NCBI GenBank assembly: GCA_963800325.1 | Contig: CAWDAQ010000005.1 | Location: 372,001 to 436,000 of the forward strand | DNA: 64,000 nucleotides | Origin: CAWDAQ01 sp963800325 | Lineage (GTDB): Bacteria > Actinomycetota > Actinomycetes > Actinomycetales > Dermatophilaceae | Direction of reading: 5' to 3' | Shown here: positions 25,068 to 33,830 of the stretch, piece after piece | Layout: the number at the start of each line of letters is the position of its first letter | Position numbering within the stretch: position 1 is the first letter of the stretch | Notes under the pieces: model-generated | Databases searched by the model: none | Told to the model about the DNA's origin: nothing | Seen by the model: the letters and a program-made list of their open reading frames with translations, nothing else | Made by a program: the position numbers and the translations under genes

Positions 25068-25850
25068 TCAGGCCCAGAGGCCGAGGACCTCCCCGCCGAG
25101 GCGGACGACGAACGCGCCGACGATGACGACGAACACCCCACGGACGAACCCGCTGCCCCGGGCGACGGCGGTGCGGGCACCGACGTAGGCCCCGAGCGGG
25201 TTCATCACCCCGAGCACGAGCCCGACGAGCCACATGACGTGCCCGCCGGGGACGAACACGACGAGCGCCGCGAGGTTGGTCGCGAAGTTCGCGATCTTCG
25301 CCTTGGCGCTCGCCTGCAGGAAGCTGTACCCGAGCAGGCCGACGAGCGCGAAGACGAGGAAGGACCCCGTCCCCGGCCCGAGCGCGCCGTCGTAGACCCC
25401 GATGAGCAGTCCCGCGAGCGCCGCGACCCCGGTGTGCCGGTGGCCGCTGAAGCGCAGCGCGGTCTCGCGACCGAGCCGCGGCCGCGCGAGGGTGTAGCCG
25501 CCGACGAGGAGCAGCACGACGAGGATGATCGGCGTGAACGCCTCCTTGGGGATGTGGAGGCCGATGAAGGCGCCGACCGCGGAGCCGGCGAACGCGACGA
25601 CCGCCATGGGCACGGCGGTACGCAGGTCGGGGTGGACCCGTCGGTAGTACGTCGCCGCGCTCGTCGACGTCCCGCAGATCGAGCCGAGCTTGTTCGTCGC
25701 GAGGATCTGGGCCGGCGCGGCGTGCGGGAACGCGACGAGCAGCGCCGGCAGCTGGATGAGCCCGCCGCCGCCGACGACGGCGTCGACCCACCCGGCGGTG
25801 AAGGCGGCGACCCCGAGCAGGGCGACGAGCTGGAGGGAGACGTCGCTCAC
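25068..25850 (-). CDS. Sulfite exporter TauE/SafE (TSUP) family permease
   Basis: 260 residues with about eight hydrophobic segments. It has the internal duplication typical of TSUP transporters: a VDAVVGGGGLIQLPAL loop near residue 25 and GVYDGALGPGTGSFLVFAL near 160. Substrates of the family include sulfite, sulfoacetate and other organosulfonates; nothing nearby identifies this one. The start is GTG 25850, 28 bases after the proS stop, so it is probably co-transcribed with proS. Confidence 0.88.
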   Translation of the reverse strand: MSDVSLQLVALLGVAAFTAGWVDAVVGGGGLIQLPALLVAFPHAAPAQILATNKLGSICGTSTSAATYYRRVHPDLRTAVPMAVVAFAGSAVGAFIGLHIPKEAFTPIILVVLLLVGGYTLARPRLGRETALRFSGHRHTGVAALAGLLIGVYDGALGPGTGSFLVFALVGLLGYSFLQASAKAKIANFATNLAALVVFVPGGHVMWLVGLVLGVMNPLGAYVGARTAVARGSGFVRGVFVVIVGAFVVRLGGEVLGLWA

Positions 25851-25878
25851 GCGCGGCCCGGGACCCCGCCGGCGGGGG

Positions 25879-27654
25879 TCACGCGGTCTCCCCGCGGACC
25901 TCCGCGACGACGGCGTCCACGGCCTCCCCCACGGGCACCTCGCGGCGCTCGCCGGAGCGGCGGTCGCGCACCTCGACGACGCCGTCGGCCAGGCCCCGGC
26001 CGACGACGAGGATGGTCGGGACGCCGATGAGCTCGGAGTCCTTGAACTTCACCCCCGGGCTCACCTTCTCCCGGTCGTCGTGGAGCACCTCGAGCCCGCG
26101 GGCCTCGAGCCCGTCGACGATCTCCGCGGCGGCGTCGAACACCGACGACTCCTTGCCCGTGGCGAGGACGTGGACGTCCGCGGGGGCGACCTCGCGGGGC
26201 CAGCACAGCCCGATGTCGTCGCACGTGCCCTCGGCGACGGCGGCGACGGCGCGGGAGACCCCGACGCCGTAGGAGCCCATCGTCACCGTGACGAGCGTGC
26301 CGTTCTCGTCGAGGACGCGCAGGTCGAGGGCCTCGGCGTACTTCCGGCCGAGCTGGAAGATGTGGCCCATCTCGATGCCGCGGGCCAGGGTGAGCGGGCC
26401 GGCGCCGTCGGGGCTCGGGTCGCCCTCGCGGATCTCGGCGGCGTCGATCACCCCGTCGGCGGTGAAGTCCCGGCCGTGGACGAGGTCGAACACGTGCCGC
26501 CCGGGCTCGTCCGCGCCGGTGACCCAGGCCGAGCCCTCCGCGACGGCGGGGTCGAGGAGGTAGCGGATGCCGCTCGCGTTCTCCTCGCCGAGCGCGCCGG
26601 GGCCGATGTAGCCCTTGACGAGCGCGGGGTGGGCGGCGAAGTCCGCCGCGTCGAACGGGACGGCCGCCGCGGGCGCCACCTGGGCCTCGAGCCGCTTGGG
26701 GTCGACCTCGCGGTCCCCGGGCAGCCCGATCGCCAGGGGCGTGCGGGTGCCGTCGGGGTGGGAGAGCATGACGACGACGTTCTTCAGGGTGTCCGCGGCC
26801 GTCCACGCCCGGCCGTCGGCGCGCGGGTGGCGGGCGTTCGCGACCGCGACGAGGGTCTCGATGGTCGGGGTGTCGGGGGTGTCCTCGACGTGGGCGGCCG
26901 GGACCCCGGTGGCGTCCACGGGCGGCGCCTGCGGCACCTGCACGGCCTCGACGTTGGCGGCGTAGCCGCTCTGCCCGCAGCGGACGAACGTGTCCTCCCC
27001 GTTCGGGGAGACCGCGAGGAACTCCTCGCTCGCCGAGCCGCCCATCGCGCCGGAGTCGGCCTGGACGATGACGTACTCGAAGCCGAGCCGGTCGAAGATC
27101 CGCACGTACGCCCCGCGGTGGCGCTGGTAGGCGGCCTCCAGCCCGGCGTCGGTCGTGTCGAAGGTGTAGGCGTCCTTCATGATGAACTCGCGCCCGCGGA
27201 GCAGACCGGCGCGCGGGCGGGCCTCGTCCCGGTACTTGGTCTGGATCTGGTACAGCGTGAGCGGCAGGTCCTTGTACGAGGAGAACATGTCCTTCACCGC
27301 GAGGGTGAACATCTCCTCATGGGTGGGGCCGAGGAGCATGTCGGCGCCCTTGCGGTCGGTGAGGCGGAACAGGTTGTCGCCGTACTCGGTCCAGCGGTTC
27401 GACGCCTCGTAGGGCTCCCTCGGCAGCAGCGCCGGGAACCGGACCTCCTGGCCGCCGATCGCGTCCATCTCCTCGCGGACGATCCGCTCGATCTTGCCGA
27501 GGACCCGCAGCCCGAGGGGGAGCCACGAGTAGATGCCGGGCGCGGCGCGGCGGACGTACCCGGCCCGGACGAGCAGTCGGTGCCCCGGCAGCTCCGCGTC
27601 CGCCGGGTCCTCGCGGAGCGTGCGGAGGAACAGGGACGACATGCGCAGGGCCAC
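25879..27654 (-). CDS. proS: Prolyl-tRNA synthetase
   Basis: 591 residues. It charges tRNA-Pro. The class II catalytic core is split by a bacterial-type editing (INS) domain at roughly 230-390. Motif 2 is RDEARPRAGLLRGREF near residue 140, and motif 3 is GSYGVGVSRAVAA near 455. The C-terminal anticodon-binding domain starts about 490. GTG 27654 is preferred over ATG 27642 because AAGGAG lies seven bases before it. Its leader contains five 15-base repeats. Confidence 0.97.
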   Translation of the reverse strand: MALRMSSLFLRTLREDPADAELPGHRLLVRAGYVRRAAPGIYSWLPLGLRVLGKIERIVREEMDAIGGQEVRFPALLPREPYEASNRWTEYGDNLFRLTDRKGADMLLGPTHEEMFTLAVKDMFSSYKDLPLTLYQIQTKYRDEARPRAGLLRGREFIMKDAYTFDTTDAGLEAAYQRHRGAYVRIFDRLGFEYVIVQADSGAMGGSASEEFLAVSPNGEDTFVRCGQSGYAANVEAVQVPQAPPVDATGVPAAHVEDTPDTPTIETLVAVANARHPRADGRAWTAADTLKNVVVMLSHPDGTRTPLAIGLPGDREVDPKRLEAQVAPAAAVPFDAADFAAHPALVKGYIGPGALGEENASGIRYLLDPAVAEGSAWVTGADEPGRHVFDLVHGRDFTADGVIDAAEIREGDPSPDGAGPLTLARGIEMGHIFQLGRKYAEALDLRVLDENGTLVTVTMGSYGVGVSRAVAAVAEGTCDDIGLCWPREVAPADVHVLATGKESSVFDAAAEIVDGLEARGLEVLHDDREKVSPGVKFKDSELIGVPTILVVGRGLADGVVEVRDRRSGERREVPVGEAVDAVVAEVRGETA

Positions 27655-27673
27655 GGTGGGACTCCTTGTTCGT

Positions 27674-27748
27674 GTGGAGGTCGGTGCTGTGGGGGTAGGT
27701 GCTGTGGAGGTCGGTGCTGTGGAGGTCGGTGCTGTGGAGGTCGGTGCT
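27674..27748. repeat. Five tandem 15-bp repeats in the proS leader
   Basis: Five head-to-tail copies of a 15-base unit (plus strand GTGGAGGTCGGTGCT) occupy 27674-27748. Copies 1 and 3 to 5 are identical and copy 2 differs at two positions. The array ends 12 bases before the proS ribosome-binding site region. On the mRNA strand one frame reads STDLH repeats after a GTG 40 bases upstream, and another frame reads HRPPQ with two Pro codons per unit. Confidence 0.85.
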
Positions 27749-27933
27749 GGACGGCGTCGGCGTGGACCTCGTCCGGTGGACGCCCACGGGGGCTGTGGGA
27801 CGGCTCCCGGACGGACCGCGTGCGGACCCGACCGGGGCGGACGCCCCGAGGATATCGGCGGCCCGGTCGCGGGCTCGACGCGGTTTCCCGGCTGCCCTGC
27901 GCCGGGTGGTGTTCCCCCGGCCCGGGCGTCCCC

Positions 27934-28233
27934 TCAGGTCGCGGATCGCGGGTGGAGCGTGGCGACCCAGTCCTCCACCTCGCGGAGCGCCTCGTGGCGC
28001 AGCTCGCAGAGCCGCGTGCGCCCGACCTTGTGGGTGCGCACGAGCCCGCTCGCCTCGAGGACGGCGAGGTGCTGGAGCACCGCGGGCAGGGACACCTCGA
28101 GGGGCACGGCGAGCTCGCTGACCGAGGCGCTGCCGTCCTCGAGACGCTCGATGATGTGGCGGCGGCGCGGATCGGCGAGCGCGTGGAACGTCGCCGACAG
28201 GCTCGCGCGACGGTAAGGCATGTTCTGCACCAT
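27934..28233 (-). CDS. ArsR family winged-helix transcriptional regulator
   Basis: About 99 residues. The winged-helix domain runs from FHALADPRRRHIIERL to LCELRHEALREVEDW, with recognition helix SLPAVLQHLAVLEASGLV. No metal-binding Cys pairs are present, so it belongs to the non-metal ArsR subset often paired with SRPBCC or DoxX partners. ATG 28233 is chosen; the in-frame ATG at 28221 is also plausible. It is adjacent to and co-oriented with the DoxX-like gene. Confidence 0.87.
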   Translation of the reverse strand: MVQNMPYRRASLSATFHALADPRRRHIIERLEDGSASVSELAVPLEVSLPAVLQHLAVLEASGLVRTHKVGRTRLCELRHEALREVEDWVATLHPRSAT

Positions 28234-28275
28234 TCCGTACGCCGCTTCCGGGGTCAACTCGGCGTCCGGCGCGTC

Positions 28276-28677
28276 TCAGGGGCGGGACGCGCTGCGCAGG
28301 GCGGCGCGGACCATCGGCCACTGCAGCGGCAGCCGCGCGAGGGTGCCGCCGAGGAGCGCGGCGGAGGCGAGGTCGCGGCGCCGGGTGGCGCGGCGGGCGG
28401 CGTCGAGGCTCATCTGGACGTTGGCCGGGAACACCGCGACGAGCAGGGCGGCGCTGGCGAGCCCCGCGGCCCGGCGGGTCCGGCGGTCGAGCAGCCCGGC
28501 CGCGCAGACCAGCTCGGCCACCCCGGAGGCGTGCACGAGCAGCCGTCGCCGCGGCAGTGCCGGCGGGACGATGGCCTCGAACACCTCCGGCCGGAGCAGG
28601 TGGAGCGTTCCCGAGGTGGCGAACAGGGCGGCCAGGCCGCGTCCGCCGGCGGTGAGGGTCGCGTGGGCGGGCGGCAT
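28276..28677 (-). CDS. DoxX-like small membrane protein
   Basis: 133 residues with four hydrophobic segments and the LAALFATSGTLHLLRPEVFE opening typical of DoxX-like proteins. A second signature is VHASGVAELVCAAGLL. The role is unknown; relatives are membrane proteins linked to redox or detoxification. The start is ATG 28677; the open frame upstream runs into the intergenic repeats. It is likely co-transcribed with the ArsR gene 42 bases downstream. Confidence 0.78.
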   Translation of the reverse strand: MPPAHATLTAGGRGLAALFATSGTLHLLRPEVFEAIVPPALPRRRLLVHASGVAELVCAAGLLDRRTRRAAGLASAALLVAVFPANVQMSLDAARRATRRRDLASAALLGGTLARLPLQWPMVRAALRSASRP

Positions 28678-28704
28678 CCCGCCATCCAACCACTCCCACC
28701 CCAC

Positions 28705-28796
28705 GTTGAGTGAGCGCCTTCTGCTCCCGAAACGGCCGGCAGAGGACATCTGCTGCTCACTCAACGGGTCGGGCGGGACACCTGCTGCTCACTCGA
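28705..28796. repeat. Short intergenic repeat cluster around GAGTGAGC
   Basis: GTTGAGTGAGC (28705-28715) has a perfect 11-base inverted copy at 28755-28765. A 20-base segment (28745-28764, ending GCTGCTCACTCAA) recurs as a near-exact direct repeat at 28777-28796. The cluster lies between the DoxX-like and GNAT genes. It resembles a dispersed palindromic intergenic element; no further copy was noticed in this window. Confidence 0.6.
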
Positions 28797-28835
28797 GTGC
28801 TGCCCACTCGGCGGGGCGGGAGGGGGCCGGCGGGC

Positions 28836-29681
28836 TCAGAGGAGCACGGTGCTGAACTCGCCGGTGTCGACGAAGCCGATGTGGCGGTAGGTCGCGAGCG
28901 CGGCGGCGTTGAAGTCGTTGACGTACAGCGTGACGTAGGGCGCGAGGTCGGCCATGACCTGCTCGACGACGCCCGCCATGAGCGGGACCGACAGCCCCCG
29001 CCCGCGCAGCTCCGGCTCGAGCCAGACCCCCTGCACCTGGGCGCAGCCGAGCGCCACCGACCCGACGTCCGCCTTGAACAGCACCCGCCCGTCCTCGACG
29101 ACGACGTAGGTGCGCCCGCGGTCGATGAGGGTGAGGAGCATGTCCCGGTAGACCCGGCCACTGCCCGTGAAGGGCGGGTAGCCGATCTCGGCGGTGAACA
29201 TGTGCGCCGCCGCGGGGAGGACGAGGTCGACCTCGTCGGCGCGGGCGGGCCGGACCCGGCTGTCGCACTCGATGCCGAGCTTCGACGGTGGGGTCCGGGT
29301 GCCCATGAGGGGCTGGCGGTCCCGGACCGCCCGGGCCGCGCCCCAGTCCGGCTCGAGGCGGGACCACAGGTCGGCGACGGCCTCGCGCGGGCCGAGCACG
29401 GAGGCCGACCGGCGACGCCAGCGGCGGATCCGCTCGGCGAACGCCCCCCGGGACTCCGCCGTGGTCTCCACCGGGACGACGTTCGCGCTCGCCCAGCAGA
29501 TCGAGCGCAGCCGGCCCTCCTCGCGGTAGCCGAGGAGGTTCTCGCCGCGGCTGTCGAGGCGGGTCTCCTCGATCCGGGCGGCGACGAAGACGTTGGCCGC
29601 GACGTCGCGGGCGCAGAGCTCGAGCGCCTCCTCGCGGTCCCCGCGAGTCAGCGCCTTGACCGGGGCCCTCGTGCGCAGCAC
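28836..29681 (-). CDS. GNAT family N-acetyltransferase with N-terminal DUF4081 domain
   Basis: About 281 residues. The N-terminal half (residues 1-130) matches DUF4081, as in the GNAT gene often found after ispG in actinobacteria. The C-terminal GNAT fold has acetyl-CoA contact motif PELRGRGLSVPLMAGVV near 210-226 and a final NDFNAAALATYRHIGFV stretch. Substrate unknown. GTG 29681 is preferred over GTG 29717 because family sequence begins there and CTAGGG stands just before it; the upstream option adds only a short unrelated leader. Confidence 0.85.
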   Translation of the reverse strand: MLRTRAPVKALTRGDREEALELCARDVAANVFVAARIEETRLDSRGENLLGYREEGRLRSICWASANVVPVETTAESRGAFAERIRRWRRRSASVLGPREAVADLWSRLEPDWGAARAVRDRQPLMGTRTPPSKLGIECDSRVRPARADEVDLVLPAAAHMFTAEIGYPPFTGSGRVYRDMLLTLIDRGRTYVVVEDGRVLFKADVGSVALGCAQVQGVWLEPELRGRGLSVPLMAGVVEQVMADLAPYVTLYVNDFNAAALATYRHIGFVDTGEFSTVLL

Positions 29682-29737
29682 AGGCCCTAGCCTGCCTGCT
29701 GGTGGGCTCGCTGTCACTCACCGTGCGCCCGGCGCGG

Positions 29738-29870
29738 TCACCTCCGTCGTCCACCGGGGCCCGGTCGGTGCAGCGCGGGGGCCGCGAGGTCGGTGTTGTC
29801 GAGCACCCACGTCGCCCGCTCACGCGGCCGGGCGGGGTCGAGGGAGACCCGCTGACCGCCGACGTACCCG
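29738..29870 (-). pseudogene. C-terminal remnant of a uridine-kinase-like gene
   Basis: In one minus-strand frame the gap after ispG encodes GYVGGQRVSLDPARPRE then RATWVLDNTDLAAPAL, ending at TGA 29738-29740. This closely resembles the final 35 residues of bacterial uridine kinases (pattern Y-PGQ-LY---PRERA-VVDN-DL--P). No P-loop or start codon is present, and the frame upstream runs inside ispG in another frame. It is read as the degraded tail of a lost gene. Similarity is judged by eye. Confidence 0.55.
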
Positions 29871-29873
29871 GGG

Positions 29874-31034
29874 TCAGGACACCGTGACGCTCGGCCCGGC
29901 GGCGTCCTCCTCGGCGGCGGGGACACCCATCTCGTCGGCGATGCGCATGGCCTCCTCGATGAGGGTCTCGACGATCTGCGCCTCGGGGACGGTCTTGATG
30001 ACCTCGCCCTTGACGAAGATCTGCCCCTTGCCGTTGCCCGAGGCGACCCCGAGGTCGGCCTCGCGGGCCTCGCCCGGTCCGTTGACGACGCAGCCCATGA
30101 CCGCGACCCGAAGCGGGACGGTCATCCCCTCCAGGCCGGCGGTGACCTCGTCGGCGAGCGTGTAGACGTCGACCTGGGCGCGGCCACAGGAGGGGCAGGA
30201 GACGATCTCGAGCTTGCGGGGCCGCAGCCCGAGGGACTGCAGGATCTGGGTGCCGACCTTGACCTCCTCGACCGGCGGCGCGGAGAGGGACACCCGGATC
30301 GTGTCGCCGATACCGCGCGAGAGCAGCGCCCCGAACGCGGTCGCCGACTTGATCGTCCCCTGGAACGCCGGACCGGCCTCGGTGACCCCGAGGTGGAGCG
30401 GCCAGTCGCCGCGCTCGGAGAGCAGCTCGTAGGCCCGGACCATCGTCACCGGGTCGTTGTGCTTGACGGAGATCTTGAAGTCGTGGAAGTCGTGCTCCTC
30501 GAACAGGCTCGCCTCCCAGACGGCGGACTCGACGAGCGCCTCCGGGGTGGGCTTGCCGTACTTCTCCAGCAGCCGCTTGTCGAGCGACCCGGCGTTGACG
30601 CCGATCCGCAGCGACACCCCGGCGTCCGAGGCGGCCCGGGCGATCTCCTTGACCTGGTCGTCGAACTTGCGGATGTTGCCGGGGTTGACCCGGACCCCGG
30701 CGCAGCCGGCGTCGATCGCGGCGAAGACGTACTTCGGCTGGAAGTGGATGTCGGCGATGACGGGGATCTGGGACTTGCTCGCGATCGCGGGCAGGGCGTC
30801 GGCGTCGTCCTGGGTCGGGCACGCGACCCGGACGATGTCGCAGCCGGCCGCGGTGAGCTCGGCGATCTGCTGCAGCGTCGCGTTGACGTCCGTCGTCGGG
30901 GTCGTCGTCATCGACTGGACCGAGACCGGGGCGTCGCCGCCGACCTCGACGGCGCCGACCCTGATCTTCCGCGTCGGCCGGCGCGGCGCGATCACCGGGG
31001 CGGGTGCGGAGGGCATGCCAAGGGAGACGGTCAT
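29874..31034 (-). CDS. ispG: 4-hydroxy-3-methylbut-2-en-1-yl diphosphate synthase (flavodoxin)
   Basis: About 386 residues. It converts MEcPP to HMBPP in the MEP isoprenoid pathway, using a [4Fe-4S] cluster. The TIM-barrel part carries VQSMTTTPTTDVNATLQQI and ADIHFQPKYVFAAIDAG. Cluster ligands lie in SCPSCGR (about 276) and MGCVVNGPGEA (about 311). ATG 31034 is chosen rather than the GTG at 31052 because GATACT lies six bases before the ATG, giving a leaderless promoter. dxr lies two genes upstream, so two MEP pathway steps are linked. Confidence 0.97.
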   Translation of the reverse strand: MTVSLGMPSAPAPVIAPRRPTRKIRVGAVEVGGDAPVSVQSMTTTPTTDVNATLQQIAELTAAGCDIVRVACPTQDDADALPAIASKSQIPVIADIHFQPKYVFAAIDAGCAGVRVNPGNIRKFDDQVKEIARAASDAGVSLRIGVNAGSLDKRLLEKYGKPTPEALVESAVWEASLFEEHDFHDFKISVKHNDPVTMVRAYELLSERGDWPLHLGVTEAGPAFQGTIKSATAFGALLSRGIGDTIRVSLSAPPVEEVKVGTQILQSLGLRPRKLEIVSCPSCGRAQVDVYTLADEVTAGLEGMTVPLRVAVMGCVVNGPGEAREADLGVASGNGKGQIFVKGEVIKTVPEAQIVETLIEEAMRIADEMGVPAAEEDAAGPSVTVS

Positions 31035-31103
31035 GGGGCCAGTATCACTCACTCTGGGGGTCGGGAGGGGTCGGGTGGGGCCGCGGCTGGGGCGGCCCCT
31101 GGG

Positions 31104-32447
31104 TCAGTGCAGCCGGACGGGGTTGACGACGTCGGCGTACATCAGCAGGACGGACATCACGATGAGGACGCTCGCGACGCCATAGGCGAGTGGGAGCGCC
31201 TTGGCGACGTCGACGTAGCCGGGGTCGGGCCGTCGCCGCACCCGGGCGACCGTGCGCTTCAGTCCCTCCCACAGCGCGCCGGCGACGTGACCGCCGTCGA
31301 GCGGGAGCAGCGGGATGAGGTTGAAGACGAAGAGGGCGATGTTGAGGGACCCGAGCACCCCGAACAACGTGACGAGCTTCTGCTGGACGGTCCCGAACGC
31401 GTCCTCGCTCGCGACCTCGCCGGCGACCCGTCCGACGCCGACGACCGAGATCGGGCCGTTGGGGTCGCGCGCGCCGTCGCCGAACGCGGCCTTGGCGACC
31501 CCGGCCATCTTCTGCGGGATCTTCGCCATGAGCCCGGCGGTCCCGGCGACCTGGTCCCAGACCAGCCCCGGGACCGCGCTCAGCGGCTGCTCGACGACCT
31601 GGATCGTCCCGGTTGCCCCGAGGAACCCGGCGCGCTCGGTGACGACGTTCCCGGCGGCGTTCGTCTTCGGCCGGCCGTCCGAGCCGTAGACCGGCAGGTC
31701 GAGGACCATGGGGTCGGCGTGGAGGGTGAGGGTGCGCCCGTCCCGGCGGACGACGAGGTCGACCGGCCTGCCGCCGCTGGCGCGGATCGCGGTGGTGACG
31801 TCGGCCCACGAGTGGACCTGCGTGTCGCCGACCCGCAGGACGCGGTCCCCCGGCTTGAGCCCGGCGGTGTTCGCGGGCGCGGCCGGCATGTCGGGGGTGC
31901 ACTCGGACGCGGTGTTCTGCCCGTTCTTCGCCACGTCCACGCACTGCGAGACCGACCCGATGACCGGCACGGCCTGGGGGATCCCGTGGAGGGTGAACAG
32001 GGCGGTGAACACGACGACCCCGATGAGGAGGTTCATCGTCGGTCCGCCGAGCATGATGACGACCTTCTTCGGCGCGGAGAGCCTGTAGAACACGCGGTTC
32101 TCGTCGCCCGGGCGCATCTCCTCTAGGCTGACCTTGCGGGCCTCGTCGACGAGCTGCGACATCCGCCCCGTGCTCGAGACCCGCAGCTGCGTGGGGTCCT
32201 CGCCCTTGCGGGGCGGGAACATCCCGATCATCCGGATGTACCCGCCGAGCGGGATCGCCTTGACGCCGTACTCGGTCTCGCCGACGCGGCGGGAGAACAC
32301 GGTCGGACCGAACCCGATCATGTACTGCGGCACCCGGAGGCCGAACCGCTTCGCCGGGACGAGGTGGCCGACCTCGTGCAGCGCGATCGACAAGGCGACC
32401 CCGGCGGCCATGAGCAGGACGCCGCCGGCGTAGAGCAGCGCCGTCAC
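31104..32447 (-). CDS. RIP-type site-2 metalloprotease (Rip1/RseP family)
   Basis: About 447 residues. Intramembrane zinc protease that cleaves membrane-anchored anti-sigma factors or similar substrates. The zinc motif HEVGH is at residues 24-28 in the first helix. A PDZ domain follows in the middle (GLKPGDRVLRVGDTQVHSW, about 200). The second active-site motif is FNLIPLLPLDGGHVAG near 390. GTG 32447 overlaps the dxr stop by four bases (GTGA), so translation is coupled. This dxr-rip-ispG order is shared with mycobacteria. Confidence 0.95.
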   Translation of the reverse strand: MTALLYAGGVLLMAAGVALSIALHEVGHLVPAKRFGLRVPQYMIGFGPTVFSRRVGETEYGVKAIPLGGYIRMIGMFPPRKGEDPTQLRVSSTGRMSQLVDEARKVSLEEMRPGDENRVFYRLSAPKKVVIMLGGPTMNLLIGVVVFTALFTLHGIPQAVPVIGSVSQCVDVAKNGQNTASECTPDMPAAPANTAGLKPGDRVLRVGDTQVHSWADVTTAIRASGGRPVDLVVRRDGRTLTLHADPMVLDLPVYGSDGRPKTNAAGNVVTERAGFLGATGTIQVVEQPLSAVPGLVWDQVAGTAGLMAKIPQKMAGVAKAAFGDGARDPNGPISVVGVGRVAGEVASEDAFGTVQQKLVTLFGVLGSLNIALFVFNLIPLLPLDGGHVAGALWEGLKRTVARVRRRPDPGYVDVAKALPLAYGVASVLIVMSVLLMYADVVNPVRLH

Positions 32448-33658
32448 CGTACCGGCCGCCCGGCGCTCGCGGTGTCCGTCACACCGAGTCCTTCCCTGAC
32501 GCGTTCCCGCGCCCACTCGTCGGCGTCCAACACCCCCTCAACGCTCGAGGCGTCGAATTCACTCCCGTCGTGGGCCTCGACGACGGCGGCGACGGTGTCG
32601 ACGACGTCGAGGAAGCCGATCGCGCCGTCGTGGAAGGCGTCGACGCAGACCTCGTTCGCGGCGTTGTACACCGCGGGGTAGGTCCCGCCGGCCTCGCCGA
32701 CGGCGCGGGCGAGGCGCACCGCGGGGAAGGCCTCGTCGTCGAGCGGCTCGAAGTCCCAGCGTGAGGCCCGGGACCAGTCGCACGGGGCGTCGACGTCGGC
32801 GAGCCGGTCGGGCCAGGAGAGCCCGAGCGCGATGGGGACGAGCATCCGGGGCGGTCCCGCCTGCGCGATCGTCGAGCCGTCGACGAACTCGACCATCGAG
32901 TGGACCATCTGCTGGGGGTGGACGACGACGTCGATCCGCTCGAACGGGACCCCGAAGAGCAGGTGGGCCTCGATGACCTCCAGGCCCTTGTTGACCAGGG
33001 TCGCCGAGTTCGTCGTGATGACCCGGCCCATCGCGAAGTTCGGGTGGGCGAGGGCCTGCTCGGGGGTGACGTCGGCGAGCTGCTCGCGGGTGCGCCCGCG
33101 GAACGGTCCGCCGCTCGCGGTGACGACGAGCCGGGCCACCTCCTCCCGCCGCCCACCGCGCAGGGACTGGGCGATGGCGCTGTGCTCGGAGTCGACCGGG
33201 ACGACCTGGCCGGGGGCCGCGGCGTTCGTGACGAGGTCCCCCCCGACGATGAGGGACTCCTTGTTGGCCAGGGCGAGCGTCGAGCCCGCCCCGAGGGCGG
33301 CGAGGGTCGGGCGCAGGCCGATCGAGCCGGTGATCCCGTTGAGGACGACGTCGGCTCCCCGGCCGGCGAGCTCGGTCGCCGCGGTCGGCCCGGAGAGGAC
33401 CTCGGGCAGCGGACCGGGGGCGCCCGCCCGGTCCGCGGCCTGTCGTAGCGCCGCCGTCACGTCGGCCTCCTCGGCGACGGCCGCGGCGACGACGGGCGCC
33501 CGGAACCGGATCGCCTGCTCGGCGAGCAGGGCGAGGTTGCCCCCGGCGGACAGACCGGCGACGACGAAGCGCTCGGGGTTGCGCTCGATGACGTCGAGGG
33601 CCTGGGTTCCGATGGACCCGGTGGAGCCGAGCACGACGACGTGTCGGGGAGAGCTCAT
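32444..33658 (-). CDS. dxr: 1-deoxy-D-xylulose 5-phosphate reductoisomerase
   Basis: 404 residues. First committed step of the MEP pathway: DXP to MEP with NADPH. The NADPH motif LGSTGSIGTQALDVI is at residues 9-23; ANKESLIVGG, DSEHSAIAQ and HPQQMVHSMVEF carry the substrate and metal contacts. The frame is open upstream, but ATG 33658 begins the conserved sequence and GACAAT lies six bases ahead of it, so the mRNA may be leaderless. The last four bases are shared with the protease gene. Confidence 0.97.
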   Translation of the reverse strand: MSSPRHVVVLGSTGSIGTQALDVIERNPERFVVAGLSAGGNLALLAEQAIRFRAPVVAAAVAEEADVTAALRQAADRAGAPGPLPEVLSGPTAATELAGRGADVVLNGITGSIGLRPTLAALGAGSTLALANKESLIVGGDLVTNAAAPGQVVPVDSEHSAIAQSLRGGRREEVARLVVTASGGPFRGRTREQLADVTPEQALAHPNFAMGRVITTNSATLVNKGLEVIEAHLLFGVPFERIDVVVHPQQMVHSMVEFVDGSTIAQAGPPRMLVPIALGLSWPDRLADVDAPCDWSRASRWDFEPLDDEAFPAVRLARAVGEAGGTYPAVYNAANEVCVDAFHDGAIGFLDVVDTVAAVVEAHDGSEFDASSVEGVLDADEWARERVREGLGVTDTASAGRPVR

Positions 33659-33830
33659 GGCGCCATTGTCACCCCGGCACCAATCCGGTGGCCGGGGCGG
33701 CTCCGAAGACGTGCAGAGGGACGTGCACGAGGGCGCGGTACCCGGCCGCCGGCGGAGTCGGCGATGATGTCGGACGAGTACGGCGGCACGTGCCGCCCCC
33801 AGCACGGGAGCGACGAGCGAAGGAGCGGGC
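33659..33830. other. Divergent intergenic region between dxr and the fatty-acid cassette
   Basis: 172 bases containing the candidate leaderless promoter of dxr at its left end and the ribosome-binding site (GAAGGAGCGGG) of the FAD oxidoreductase at its right end. Apart from the hairpin listed separately I see no repeats. Confidence 0.5.
33672..33697 (-). promoter_or_regulatory. Hairpin just upstream of dxr
   Basis: CCCCGGCACC (33672-33681) pairs with GGTGGCCGGGG (33687-33697) with one unpaired base, and ends 14 bases before the dxr ATG. It would overlap the promoter region, so it may be a protein site rather than an RNA structure. Confidence 0.3.

Noticed and set aside
27655..27933. T-box riboswitch or CRISPR-like array before proS
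   Set aside because: No T-box consensus is visible. The repeats are directly adjacent with no spacers, so this is not a CRISPR array.
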